Notes: a model not told the origin generated them from the letters alone. 64,000 nt of DNA from JALZUE01 sp051251725 (GCA_051251725.1 JBPOFN010000018.1:1-64000), one strand, 5' to 3'; counted from the first letter of the stretch, positions 1 through 8,480 are shown. Numbers and translations are program-made.

Positions 1-77
1 TTTATTTTGAAGGACGTTTAGACAGTGTCCTCGATATTTAAAAAAAATTAAGCTGACACAGAATTTTGAACGCCCCC
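1..77 (+). mobile_element. right end of an IS256-family (mutator-type) insertion sequence, partial
   Basis: Reading from base 3, the plus strand encodes YFEGRLDSVLDI followed by a TAA stop at 39-41. This resembles the extreme C-terminus of IS256/mutator-type transposases. The stop is followed by an AT-rich spacer and then AGCTGACACAGAATTTTGAA at 51-70 and a C-run to about 77. That pattern fits the terminal inverted repeat of such an element, which commonly contains GACACAGAAT. Most of the transposase lies outside the window. The element abuts a decayed IS3 fragment, so it may have inserted into, or next to, older mobile DNA. The family call rests on twelve residues plus the end sequence. Confidence 0.6.
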
Positions 78-89
78 GGTATTCAACGT

Positions 90-352
90 CTAAAAACATC
101 TCAAAAATATATTGATGCTAATGTGTTGTTTGTTTTCTTTGCGAAGTTTCATTAACTCACTACGCTCATCATCAGCTAGCACTGCACCGGATTGTTTATC
201 TTCAAATTGCTGTTTCCAACCATAAATCAAGTTGGCTCTGATCCTTAAAGAATCTGCTGCCTCTGGTACGGTATAACCTTGATCTGTGACTAAAGCCACA
301 GCTTCTTCTTTGAAGTTTTAGTGTAAGTTTTGTATTGTTGTTTTTGATTCAT
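90..352 (-). pseudogene. IS3-family transposase OrfA remnant (frameshifted, truncated)
   Basis: The main readable frame has a helix-turn-helix transposase signature (a GYTVPEAADSL segment, then LIYGWKQQFEDKQSG and a SELMKLRKENKQ coil), as in the IS3 OrfA N-terminus. The natural ATG is at 350-352 and begins MNQKQQYKTYTK. That frame stops after 20 codons. Restoring a single base before the ACTTC at the junction rejoins it to FKEEAVALVTDQGY, so a one-base deletion has broken the gene. After KENKQ the similarity ends and the frame closes within about ten unrelated residues, so the 3' part is also missing. OrfB is absent. This is a dead fragment. Confidence 0.75.
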
Positions 353-529
353 AAAACCCCTCAAATAATTAGGATATTATCCTTTATCAAAGTGTCCTAT
401 GCCATTAAACAAGATCAAATTGACTTGGTTCATGATTTCCACTCAGGATTAGATCTTAGGACAAAAGACTGTTTGCTCGGCTCGTACCGCGCCAATTTTA
501 GCAAACGGTATTTTGCACATTAACAAGGC

Positions 530-536
530 GTTATAT
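530..536 (+). other. integron cassette junction (attC R' core, GTTATAT)
   Basis: The sequence GCGTTATAT has the form of an attC/attI crossover box, G^TT. The six bases after the cut, TTATAT, are the exact reverse complement of the first six bases of the R'' box ATATAAC at 1114-1120. This relation is expected for the two ends of one integron cassette. The upstream attC that this core would complete (about 440-530) has a palindrome-like TTTGC...GCAAA stretch, but I could not resolve its arms. The ORF at 335-523 is not convincing as a gene. Confidence 0.45.
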
Positions 537-540
537 TTTC

Positions 541-810
541 CTAATGGTCGGCGTAATGTCCACCAATAGCGAATATATAAACATACTCTTCATCGAATTT
601 GTAAATGATTCTGTCTTTTTGAGATATTCGCTTCGACCATAAACCTGACAGGTTATGTTTTAGTGGCTCGGGTTTTCCTAATCCACTACTGGGATCTGAG
701 CGAAGCATTTCTTTTAATATTTTACATAGCGCTTTATGTAATTTTTTATCTTTTTCTCTTAACTGCTCATAAGTGAGCCACGTTTTACCTTCAAAGATTA
801 ATGATCTCAT
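541..810 (-). CDS. yoeB: YoeB-type mRNA interferase toxin
   Basis: This 89-residue protein matches the Txe/YoeB toxin family along its length. It has the GKPEPLKHNLSG core, then LWSKRISQKDRIIYKF, and an aromatic/histidine tail, GHYADH. In YoeB the Glu of the PEPLK block, the Arg of the RI block and a C-terminal His form the ribosome-dependent mRNA cleavage site. Equivalent residues can be seen, although the tail differs from the E. coli RYHY ending. It is encoded after the antitoxin and overlaps it by 20 bases, the usual order for this module. The pair lies on the minus strand inside a cassette bounded by integron-type core sites, a frequent home for toxin-antitoxin pairs. Confidence 0.9.
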   Translation of the reverse strand: MRSLIFEGKTWLTYEQLREKDKKLHKALCKILKEMLRSDPSSGLGKPEPLKHNLSGLWSKRISQKDRIIYKFDEEYVYIFAIGGHYADH

Positions 811-1063
811 CTAGTTGCTCTTGTGTTGGTTTGTGGCCTTTATTAGTCTTATGCGTATTCATTGATTCAGCTATTTGTTGCATCAAGCTATTACTTTGTA
901 ATACGTGTAATGTTTCTTGCTCTCTTTCCCAGTCATCAGCACTCATTACAATAAAAGCATCACCAGCACGCCTGGTTACTTTAATAGGTTCATGCTTGCT
1001 AACTGTCTGTTCAACGTATGTTTTTAAGTTGTCTCTAAACTGATTTACACTTATGCTGTCCAT
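791..1063 (-). CDS. yefM: YefM/Phd-family antitoxin
   Basis: This is a 90-residue antitoxin. The N-terminal DNA-binding part reads MDSISVNQFRDNLKTYVE and is followed by KVTRRAGDAFIVMSADDWE, the typical Phd/YefM core. The acidic C-terminal tail would neutralise YoeB. I place the start at ATG 1063, which has TTGGAG six bases upstream. A longer reading from a TTG at 1075 is less likely. The gene is co-transcribed with yoeB and overlaps it. Complexes of this family repress their own promoter, and a matching palindrome lies just upstream (1081-1099). Confidence 0.9.
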   Translation of the reverse strand: MDSISVNQFRDNLKTYVEQTVSKHEPIKVTRRAGDAFIVMSADDWEREQETLHVLQSNSLMQQIAESMNTHKTNKGHKPTQEQLDEIINL

Positions 1064-1080
1064 AGTAAACTCCAATGTTA

Positions 1081-1127
1081 TGTACGGTATTGTCGTACAT
1101 TGTAGTTTAAAAAATATAACAAGTCAC
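1081..1127 (-). promoter_or_regulatory. yefM-yoeB promoter and operator palindrome
   Basis: On the minus strand a -35-like GTGACT (1122-1127) and a -10-like TACAAT (1099-1104) are separated by exactly 17 bases. Immediately downstream is a perfect inverted repeat, TGTACG-N7-CGTACA (1081-1099). In E. coli the YefM operator is built from TGTACA-centred half-sites, so this is a credible autoregulatory operator. The -35 box lies inside the attC site, so the promoter partly reads out of the recombination site. Confidence 0.6.
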
Positions 1128-1209
1128 TCAAAAGGACAAATAACAGTTTTGCTCCTGCGTCGCTTCTTTTAGCCAACATATTTTTTGCCCGTTGATGTGG
1201 GCGTTAGCC
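1114..1209 (+). other. attC recombination site of an integron-like cassette
   Basis: The outer boxes are R'' ATATAAC (1114-1120) and R' GTTAGCC (1203-1209), with G^TT as the crossover. Inside them, CACTCAA after a four-base spacer can pair with TTGATGTG before R'. This leaves one unpaired base, the imperfect L''/L' arm that distinguishes attC sites. The roughly 60-base centre is variable. The R'' box matches the left end of the preceding segment (TTATAT at 531-536), defining a cassette of about 674 bases that carries yefM-yoeB in reverse orientation. No integrase gene is visible. Confidence 0.55.
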
Positions 1210-1240
1210 TTTTAACCAAATTCAGGTGTTAAATACAAGT

Positions 1241-2149
1241 ATGAAAGATTTTTTAAAAAAAGGAATTGAATCTGCTCGAACAGTAGTCGAGAAAACAACA
1301 TCAGAATTTGAGTCCGGTTACTCTACGATAAAGGAAATAGTAAACGGTTTACCGATCTTCGTATCGGTTGAAAAATCAGGTAAAGATAGCGAGGTACAAT
1401 TTGATGAAAAACATTACTTTGTAATTCCATATCACTTATCTGATTATGGTTTTGCATTACATACTATGAGGTGTTTGCCAGATTCCATTCCCGATATAAA
1501 TAACTTGCCTAAAAGGCGAGTATTTCATTTTCCAAATGAACATTCTGAAACCATGTTAAAGAAATATATGGTTGAAAGTGCACACGAATTAATTAAGCAT
1601 AAAAGTGAGAGCAATACGAATAGCCTAGAATCACTTGCTAATGATATCGACGCCTTGGATAGCAAATTAACTTATGGAATGCTCGTTGTTGGAGGGCTTG
1701 CAGCTATAGCTAATCCAGTTATAGGGGCAACCATTGCGGCTAAAGCATTTATGCCAAGTATCAGCGGTCTTATTAATAAATATGGAATACGCGCTTCTGG
1801 GGAAAAACTAAAAGAATATAAGCTAGATAAATCACTTAAAGAAAGTGAAGCATATATTGATAAAGAATTTAAAGGAGCAAATACATTACAAGTAATAAAC
1901 CCTACATTGCAAGAGCTTGAATTACTTTTACGTACTGATGAATCACAACATGATCCGTTAATTGATCCTGACTTATCAGCTGGAAGTATTCCCGAGCTAG
2001 ACGGGGAGAGGTGGAGAGAGTTTACTGACATAGCTATATGTCAAGTTTATCAAGATGTGTACAATAACAGTAAGTTACACAAAAAGGCTAATTTAGGACC
2101 CGAAGATTTGAGGTGGTTAAAAATTAAGTACACAGTCAACAAAACTTAG
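1241..2149 (+). CDS. hypothetical protein, membrane-associated, possible cassette gene
   Basis: I do not recognise this protein of about 302 residues. It has an amphipathic N-terminus (KDFLKKGIESARTVVEKT). A hydrophobic Gly/Ala-rich stretch in its middle (LVVGGLAAIANPVIGATIAA) could be a membrane hairpin. The C-terminal half is charged and helical, with no signal peptide. A GTG at 1226 is an alternative start; I prefer the ATG at 1241 for lack of a clear ribosome site at either. The gene begins directly after the attC core at 1209, in the orientation expected of a cassette gene. Its own attC (R'' should read GGCTAA-C) is not found in the 400 bases after its stop, so the cassette is either incomplete or not a true cassette. 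Confidence 0.6.
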   Translation: MKDFLKKGIESARTVVEKTTSEFESGYSTIKEIVNGLPIFVSVEKSGKDSEVQFDEKHYFVIPYHLSDYGFALHTMRCLPDSIPDINNLPKRRVFHFPNEHSETMLKKYMVESAHELIKHKSESNTNSLESLANDIDALDSKLTYGMLVVGGLAAIANPVIGATIAAKAFMPSISGLINKYGIRASGEKLKEYKLDKSLKESEAYIDKEFKGANTLQVINPTLQELELLLRTDESQHDPLIDPDLSAGSIPELDGERWREFTDIAICQVYQDVYNNSKLHKKANLGPEDLRWLKIKYTVNKT

Positions 2150-2548
2150 TATTAACTTTGAAGGTGACCGATTCATTATTACAATTGGTATCATAGCTTG
2201 GCCGCTGTTTGGTGAGCAATAGGAACCGAGTTTCAATGGAACTCTGACACCAAACCCATTAGCTTTTCCATTCCGCTAGCATTAAAAGCCCTATAGGCAG
2301 ATATTAATTGAAAACAATGACTATCTTACTGGCCTCGTGTCTTGAACAGAAAGCGCTCAGCTAGAGCAGAAATTAAGCACGAAAGAACAATATGTACTAA
2401 TCATATATCTTGATTAAAAATAGTTTTATAAAGTTATGTAAAGATTAAAGAATAATCACTTTATAATTTGTAATATAGCTCAATGAGTGTACATTTATAT
2501 ATAAATACACCTTAGTTGTTTATCACCTAATTTTGTGGAAATTTTCAT
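2150..2548. promoter_or_regulatory. intergenic region upstream of the export operon with an AT palindrome
   Basis: No gene is seen in these 399 bases. The notable element is a 14-base perfect palindrome, ATTTATATATAAAT (2493-2506), flanked by GTGT and ACAC (2487-2490 and 2507-2510) about 40 bases before the macA-like start. It could be an operator for the export operon. No attC is recognisable here. Confidence 0.3.
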
Positions 2549-3955
2549 ATGGCCAACACAGATCAAACCACTCCAAAATCTTCATCATCCATGCTGAAGA
2601 CGCTTTTTATATGGCGTCCTTGGCAGTGGTTTTTCATATTACTTATTGGAGCGTTAGCGTATTATTTTTTAGTACCAGCAAATGGCGAACAAGTAACTTC
2701 AGCTCCCAGGTTAAGTACGGTTGCTCGAGGCGATATTGAAAACTCGGTAACTGCAGCGGGTAAACTAACCTCTAAAGATTGGGTTGCTGTTGGGGCGCAA
2801 GTATCAGGTCAGTTAGATACCATTTCGGTTGAAATTGGCGATATAGTTACCAAAGGTCAGTTGCTTGCAGAGATTGATGCTACGGTTCAACTTGCTCGTG
2901 TTACTGCCTCAAGGGCCAGTCTTAATGCATTGAAATCACAACAGGTTAGTCGAGAATCAAAACTAAGACTAGCTAAATTAACGGCTGAACGACAAGGCCG
3001 AATGATGAAAGATAAGGCAACAAGTGAGCAAGAATATGATAAAGCGGAAAATGCCTTAATAGAATCACAGGCCTCATTATTACAATTGAAAGCCCAAATT
3101 GCGCAAAGTGAAGCCAGCCTGAGCAGCCAGGAAGCTGAATTAGGTTACACCACCATCTATGCGCCAATGGACGGTACTGTTGTTACTATTGTCGCTAAAG
3201 AAGGGCAGACACTTAATGCCAACAATCAGGCGCCTACTATTTTAACTATCGCCGATTTAACCGTGATGACGGTTGAAGCCGAAGTCTCTGAAGCTGATAT
3301 TGGTAAGCTTAAAAAGAATATGCCAGTTTATTTCTCTACATTAGGTGGCGGAAATCGTCGTTGGCATAGCAGTGTAAGACAAATTTTACCAACACCAGCG
3401 ATTGCTAACAATGTTGTGCTTTATACTGTGCTATTTGATATTGATAACAGTGATGGCGCGCTCTTATCGCAGATGACGGCCCAAGTTTTCTTCGTTAGTT
3501 CTTCTGCTCGAAATGTGCTTACTGTTCCTGTTGGGGCATTAACTTATATTGATAATAAGGGAGGAGGAAAACGAACTACGAATGGCGCTAATGAGTCTAA
3601 AAATAAAGCGTCTAAACTCACCGACGAACAACGTGCCGAGATGAGAGCAGCACGCGTTAGTGGAGATGGCCGCGGTAAACGTGGAGATGGTAAAGGAAAA
3701 GAACGACGAGGTAATAAGCAGATAACAGCTTTTGAGAATCCGAAGCCACGTCGTGCCACTGTTCAACGTGAAGTGTCTGAGGGGGTTTATGAAACCGTTG
3801 AGGTTATGATTGGTGTTACCAGTCGTATTTCAGCTGAAGTGATTTCTGGTTTAAACGAAGGTGACCGAGTTGTTGCAGGTATTATTCAATACAACAATGA
3901 ACAACAAGAACAATCAGGCAGAAATAGTAAACAACGCCTACCTCGTGGTCTTTAA
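2549..3955 (+). CDS. macA: MacA-like periplasmic adaptor (HlyD/RND family)
   Basis: This 468-residue membrane-fusion protein would link an inner-membrane pump to the outer-membrane channel. There is one N-terminal transmembrane segment (about 26-42). It is followed by a barrel-sandwich half (GDIENSVTAAGKLTSKDWVAVGAQVSGQ), a long coiled-coil hairpin (about 105-190), the returning lipoyl half (TTIYAPMDGTVVTIVAKEGQT) and the beta-barrel and membrane-proximal domains. Residues about 331-390 form an unusual Lys/Arg/Gly-rich low-complexity insert, rich in RGKRGDGKGKERRGNK-type sequence, within the membrane-proximal domain. The macB-like gene starts 17 bases downstream. The substrate is unknown; MacAB relatives export macrolides, peptides or siderophores. 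Confidence 0.88.
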   Translation: MANTDQTTPKSSSSMLKTLFIWRPWQWFFILLIGALAYYFLVPANGEQVTSAPRLSTVARGDIENSVTAAGKLTSKDWVAVGAQVSGQLDTISVEIGDIVTKGQLLAEIDATVQLARVTASRASLNALKSQQVSRESKLRLAKLTAERQGRMMKDKATSEQEYDKAENALIESQASLLQLKAQIAQSEASLSSQEAELGYTTIYAPMDGTVVTIVAKEGQTLNANNQAPTILTIADLTVMTVEAEVSEADIGKLKKNMPVYFSTLGGGNRRWHSSVRQILPTPAIANNVVLYTVLFDIDNSDGALLSQMTAQVFFVSSSARNVLTVPVGALTYIDNKGGGKRTTNGANESKNKASKLTDEQRAEMRAARVSGDGRGKRGDGKGKERRGNKQITAFENPKPRRATVQREVSEGVYETVEVMIGVTSRISAEVISGLNEGDRVVAGIIQYNNEQQEQSGRNSKQRLPRGL

Positions 3956-3972
3956 ATTTAACGGTTAATATT

Positions 3973-5958
3973 ATGAAAAGTAATGAAAATATAGAACAAC
4001 CGTTGATCGAACTTGAAGATATTCATCGTACTTTTGTCACTGGTGGAGGTGTAGAGGTTCATGCTTTACGAGGTGTGTCTCTGTCGATTTATCCCGGTGA
4101 GTTTTTGGCGATTATGGGGCAGTCTGGATCGGGCAAGTCAACCTTGATGAATGTGTTAGGCTGCTTGGATCGTCCAACAGCAGGTAACTATCGTTTTTCA
4201 GGTAAAGATATTAAATCTTTTGACGCTGATGGTTTAGCTTGGTTACGCCGTGAAGCGTTTGGTTTTGTTTTTCAACAATACAATTTGTTATCTACCTCAA
4301 CTGCGGAAGAAAATGTTGAGGTCCCTGCTATTTATGCCGGCTTGTCACATAGTGAACGCCGAGAACGAGCTTGTGAATTATTAGAAAAATTAGGTTTAGG
4401 CGATCGCATGGATCATCGTCCTAGCCAACTTTCTGGTGGTCAGCAACAGCGAGTTTCTATTGCGCGGGCATTAATGAATGGCGGCAAAGTTATTCTTGCA
4501 GATGAACCTACTGGTGCATTAGATAGCCAAAGCGGCAAAGAAGTGATGGCTCTGCTAGAAGAGTTAGCTCGCTTAGGTCATACCGTTATCTTAATTACTC
4601 ACGACGCTAACGTTGCCGCGCATGCTGATCGCGTTATTGAATTTCGCGATGGTGAAGTACTTAGTGATAGCGGTTATAAACCCAATGCTGTACCAGCCGA
4701 CACAAATAGCAAAGTCGATTTAAAAAAAATGGATGAAGCTAATAGTTCAAAAGCGATGATATCAGGTTTTACGGAAGCGATGCTTATGGGTTTACGATCG
4801 TTAAAAGCCAATGTATTTCGTACGATATTAACCTTGCTCGGTATTGTTATTGGTGTTGCTTCTGTTGTGGCCATGTTGGCGATTGGTGAAGGTGCACAAC
4901 AAGATGTTCTCGATCGCATAAGTTCGCTCGGGGTAAATATGTTAACGATCAGCCCACAGAATAGGGGACGATCAGGACGACGAGGTGGTTCCTCAGCTAC
5001 CTTAACCATTGAAGATGCTAAATTAGTGCCTGATAACGTTAGTAATGTGCAATACGTTTTACCCGTTATCAGCTCAAACGCGACGGTTCGCTTTGGTAAT
5101 CTTGATTATCAAACAACAATTACCGGCATCGGCGAAAATTTACCTCAAGCAAGATCGTGGCCTTTAGCGGAAGGTGTATTTTTTACTGATGCGGATAGTG
5201 AAGAATATACGCCAGTTGCTGTGCTTGGCCAAACAGTAGTAGAAAGCCTATTACCTAATGGCGGTAACATCATTGGTGAATATATTTTGATCAAAAGTAT
5301 TCCTTTTCAGGTGATTGGTGTTCTAACATCCAAAGGCTCATCTGTCGGTGGCCGAGATCAAGACAATGTTGTTTATGCACCTTTAAAAACCGTCGGCTTG
5401 CGTTTATCTGGACGAACTTATTTATCTCAGATGACGGTGATGGTAGAAGATACTAATTTAATTAGTCAAACCGAGGCTGAACTGACGGCATTTTTAACAG
5501 AGCGACATGGCACCGAAGATTTTCGTGTTTTTAATAGTGCTGAACTGATTGAAAATGTTTCAGCTTCACAGAAAACGTTTACCATTTTATTAGGTTCGGT
5601 GGCCGCGATTTCATTATTGGTCGGTGGTATTGGTGTAATGAATATTATGTTGGTGTCGGTAACAGAAAGAACGCGCGAAATAGGCGTGCGTATGGCAACC
5701 GGTGCCAGACAGCGAGATATTCTCCAGCAATTTTTAGCTGAGGCGATTGTTGTTACGGCTATTGGTGGTTTGTTAGGGGTTGCGTTAGGTATTGGTGTCG
5801 GACAACTTATTAGTTTGTTGGGGACTTCGGTTAAATTTACCGCCCAGCCGATGATTCTTGCTTTTAGCTGCGCAGCCGCGACAGGAGTGATTTTTGGCTA
5901 TGCACCGGCTCGCAAAGCAGCAAGACTCGATCCGGTAGTGGCGCTTGCTAGTGATTAA
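3973..5958 (+). CDS. macB: MacB-like ABC transporter, fused ATPase and permease
   Basis: A 661-residue type VII ABC protein. The N-terminal ATPase has Walker A GQSGSGKST (residues 49-57), signature LSGGQ (153-157), Walker B VILADEP (about 173-179) and H-loop His210. After a linker come a first transmembrane helix (about 280-305), a large periplasmic domain and three C-terminal helices, the FtsX-like MacB arrangement. Length and order are normal for MacB. With the adaptor upstream and the outer-membrane factor 69 bases downstream it makes a complete tripartite exporter working as a mechanotransmission pump. Nothing in the sequence identifies the cargo. Confidence 0.92.
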   Translation: MKSNENIEQPLIELEDIHRTFVTGGGVEVHALRGVSLSIYPGEFLAIMGQSGSGKSTLMNVLGCLDRPTAGNYRFSGKDIKSFDADGLAWLRREAFGFVFQQYNLLSTSTAEENVEVPAIYAGLSHSERRERACELLEKLGLGDRMDHRPSQLSGGQQQRVSIARALMNGGKVILADEPTGALDSQSGKEVMALLEELARLGHTVILITHDANVAAHADRVIEFRDGEVLSDSGYKPNAVPADTNSKVDLKKMDEANSSKAMISGFTEAMLMGLRSLKANVFRTILTLLGIVIGVASVVAMLAIGEGAQQDVLDRISSLGVNMLTISPQNRGRSGRRGGSSATLTIEDAKLVPDNVSNVQYVLPVISSNATVRFGNLDYQTTITGIGENLPQARSWPLAEGVFFTDADSEEYTPVAVLGQTVVESLLPNGGNIIGEYILIKSIPFQVIGVLTSKGSSVGGRDQDNVVYAPLKTVGLRLSGRTYLSQMTVMVEDTNLISQTEAELTAFLTERHGTEDFRVFNSAELIENVSASQKTFTILLGSVAAISLLVGGIGVMNIMLVSVTERTREIGVRMATGARQRDILQQFLAEAIVVTAIGGLLGVALGIGVGQLISLLGTSVKFTAQPMILAFSCAAATGVIFGYAPARKAARLDPVVALASD

Positions 5959-6027
5959 TAGCGGCATCTCCATCATAAATTAAATTATCCATAAAGCAGA
6001 TAAACAGTAATACGGATAGGAATAGTA

Positions 6028-7434
6028 ATGACACAACCGTTTAACATAATTAATAAAGCAATAATGTTGGTTTTTGGCTTAACCGCTATTGCCGCTTGTG
6101 CACCAACACATACTACATTGCCTGAAACCGACGTTCCTAAAAATTGGCAAGGCCCTGTTTCAGCAGAATCTTCAATATGGCCGGAACGCAATTGGTGGGT
6201 ACAATTTGGTAGCGAAGAACTCATTAATTTGGTTGGAAAAGTTGAAGAAAGTAACTTAGATTTAGCCATAAATACCAACAATCTTCGCCGGGCACAATTG
6301 ACTATGATTGGTGCAGGTTTTGATCTTTGGCCAACGCCAAGTCTAACTATTGGCAATACGGGTTCCATTATTGGAATTGGTTCTGGAGATGGCACTGATA
6401 GCAGTAATAATTTTTCGCTTAATGGTTCAATTTCTTATACCAACATTTTAAGTAAGTATTCGGAGCATCAATTGGCGTTAGCTAATTATGATTCCGCGCA
6501 GGCTTCTGCGGCAGATACGGTGTTAAATACTTTAGGCACAACCGCCAATACTTACTTTCAATTAATGTTTATTCGTGACCAAATCAAAACAGCCGAACAA
6601 AACTTAATAAGTGCTCAAACGGTTGAGCGTATTATTCAGTCCAAAGTGGATGCCGGTGTAACGACGCCCGTTGATTCATTACAACAGAAACTTGCTGTTC
6701 AACAGCGCTTGAATACCATTGAAAACTTAAAACAAAGTGAACTCGCTGCTAAATCTTCACTAGCTTTGTTATTGGGGCGAACAGTGCAAAACTTTGATTT
6801 AGAAGCCGCTACGCTGACAGATATTGTAGTGCCAAAAGTTCAGCCCGGTATTCCGTCACAACTTTTAGTAAGAAGGCCTGATATAGTCCAAGCTGAAGCG
6901 AATCTGCGCAGCGCTGAAGCGAATGTTGATTTAGCAAGACTGGCTTTTTTACCGTCAATTTCTTTAACAGTGAGTAGTAGAACTAGTGATAGTTCGTTAA
7001 CACAATTGTTAAAAAATCCTGATCCTATTTCTATTACGGCTAATTTAGTACAAACGATTTTTGATAATGGCGCGCGTTCACGAAATAAAGAAAATCGACG
7101 CTTAGCGCTAGAAAATAGCTTATTAACCTATCGTAAAGTGGTGTTACGTGCTTTTAATGATGTAGATGTAGCATTAGGTAACATCAGGTTACTCGACTCT
7201 CAAGCTGAAACGGCTAAAAAAGATTTAGAGCGAGCAACTGAAGCTTTTCGTATTTCAGAAGTGATGTATCGCGAAGGGGTACAAAACTTTCAAACGTTAC
7301 TTTCGACTCAGCAAGCATTATATGCAGCAAGAGATAGCCGTTTAAGGAATAAACTTTCACGCCTAAATGCTATGGTAGCGTTTTATCAAACCTTAGGTGG
7401 TGGCTGGGAAAAAGAATTGCTAGTGAAACAATAG
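6028..7434 (+). CDS. outer-membrane efflux lipoprotein (TolC/NodT-type)
   Basis: A 468-residue outer-membrane factor. It has a lipoprotein signal with lipobox IAAC (Cys24), then two repeated OEP-type halves with long helical stretches (for example NLRRAQLTMIGAGFDLWPTPS and LVRRPDIVQAEANLRSAEAN). The LLVRRPDIVQAEA block is characteristic of the NodT subgroup of RND/MacAB outer-membrane channels. It is the last gene of the macAB-like operon, 69 bases after macB, and supplies the exit duct. Length is normal for the family. Confidence 0.88.
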   Translation: MTQPFNIINKAIMLVFGLTAIAACAPTHTTLPETDVPKNWQGPVSAESSIWPERNWWVQFGSEELINLVGKVEESNLDLAINTNNLRRAQLTMIGAGFDLWPTPSLTIGNTGSIIGIGSGDGTDSSNNFSLNGSISYTNILSKYSEHQLALANYDSAQASAADTVLNTLGTTANTYFQLMFIRDQIKTAEQNLISAQTVERIIQSKVDAGVTTPVDSLQQKLAVQQRLNTIENLKQSELAAKSSLALLLGRTVQNFDLEAATLTDIVVPKVQPGIPSQLLVRRPDIVQAEANLRSAEANVDLARLAFLPSISLTVSSRTSDSSLTQLLKNPDPISITANLVQTIFDNGARSRNKENRRLALENSLLTYRKVVLRAFNDVDVALGNIRLLDSQAETAKKDLERATEAFRISEVMYREGVQNFQTLLSTQQALYAARDSRLRNKLSRLNAMVAFYQTLGGGWEKELLVKQ

Positions 7435-7531
7435 CGTTATCTGATTAGTCGTTAATCAGGCTCAATGCTAAAAGCAGATTACTTCAGTGTTAACCGTTGT
7501 GTTTAACATTGAATACTTGTTCTCGTAAGCA

Positions 7532-7564
7532 GTACTCAAGGCTAACATAACTAGCCTTGAGTAC
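7532..7564. other. perfect 13-bp inverted repeat (hairpin) after the export operon
   Basis: GTACTCAAGGCTA (7532-7544) and its exact complement TAGCCTTGAGTAC (7552-7564) flank a seven-base loop about 100 bases after the efflux operon stop. No T-run follows on either strand, so it is not a classical intrinsic terminator. It may still stabilise the transcript end or be a repeat arm. Confidence 0.45.
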
Positions 7565-7575
7565 CTGAATTCGGT

Positions 7576-7733
7576 TTAAGCTATTTTACTCAATAATGCT
7601 ATTTTATCGCCTATCTGCGTTGCCTGCATGGATGCAAGTACTTGGTTTTTATCGGGAATAACAAAACCGTGTTTTCCTACTAATAGCCAGTTATTAGTGC
7701 GAAAAAACGCCTTGATATCCACTTAAATTTCAT
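7576..7733 (-). pseudogene. C-terminal gene fragment, one copy of an inverted repeat pair
   Basis: The minus strand reads 48 codons (7576-7722, beginning VDIKAFFRTNNWLLVG and ending IALLSKIA, then TAA) with no start-codon context. The same stretch recurs, more decayed, in opposite orientation at 34405-34568; both contain GAAATTTAAGTG, a CCCGATAAAAACCAAGTAC core and AAATAGCTTAA. I do not recognise the parent protein. The rest of the 1046-base gap (7435-8480) is AT-rich and holds no gene; the last bases before 8481 give a GGAGA ribosome site. Confidence 0.5.
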
Positions 7734-8480
7734 CATCGAGTCTAAGATAAACTAGGTAAAACAAAATTAACACGTGAATTTTTAAATTATTCATTACAAA
7801 TCAATTTGTTACAAAATACCTTAAACCGAGTTAAGGTTATTTAATCTATAAATCCGTCAGCGTAATGGTGACTGACTCTATTTCAATTCAAGCAACTGAA
7901 ATGCCAAAGTCTGTCGTCAACGATAGTATTATGGCTAAATGTATATCGGTTTCTTGTATATAATAATCTTTACGGTGATTAAAAATAGTTATTTATAGAA
8001 TTATCCTAATAAACTTAAGTAGAATAATTAAAACCACAAGTAAAGAACATTGAATACTTGATGAGTTTTACGGTTGGTATTTGAGCAATTATTTTTAAGG
8101 ATGAAAAACTAAGTTATTATGATTAACTTATAAGTAACTGATTTATAATCTTTTAAATTTTTATAATAAAGTCATTTGGCATAACCGCTGTAAGTTGTTT
8201 TTTTAATATTCAGAGGTCATCTTTATTACCCGATGAACAGGGTAAAATAAACTTTAAATAACAATCGAATCTAATGTTTATTTATATTTAACGGTGGTAT
8301 TATTATGTATAGTAAGTCACGGTGTGCTTGGTGGGTTTATTTAATTATAGGCAGGTTTAGCGTTAATAACGGATCTGTCACAACAATTTAAAGCAGCAGT
8401 TGTATAAAAAATATAAGTCGTACTTAAATGAATAGCGTAACGCTCAAGGCTACTCGCCTGAGAAGTTCTTTGGAGAAATA

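Noticed and set aside
335..523. 62-codon plus-strand ORF near the left end
   Set aside because: It overlaps the 5' end of the IS3 remnant and the putative attC region, has no ribosome site and no protein-like composition.
801..1043. 80-codon ORF antisense to yefM
   Set aside because: It is fully inside the well-supported antitoxin gene on the other strand and is Cys/Ser-rich as expected of a shadow frame.
7540..7546. GGCTAAC as the R'' box of the attC belonging to the 1241-2149 gene
   Set aside because: It matches the expected letters but lies 5.4 kb away beyond a full operon and is part of the perfect hairpin, not an attC fold.
7532..7564. Intrinsic terminator of the export operon
   Set aside because: The stem is perfect but no T-run follows on either strand, so it is listed only as a hairpin.
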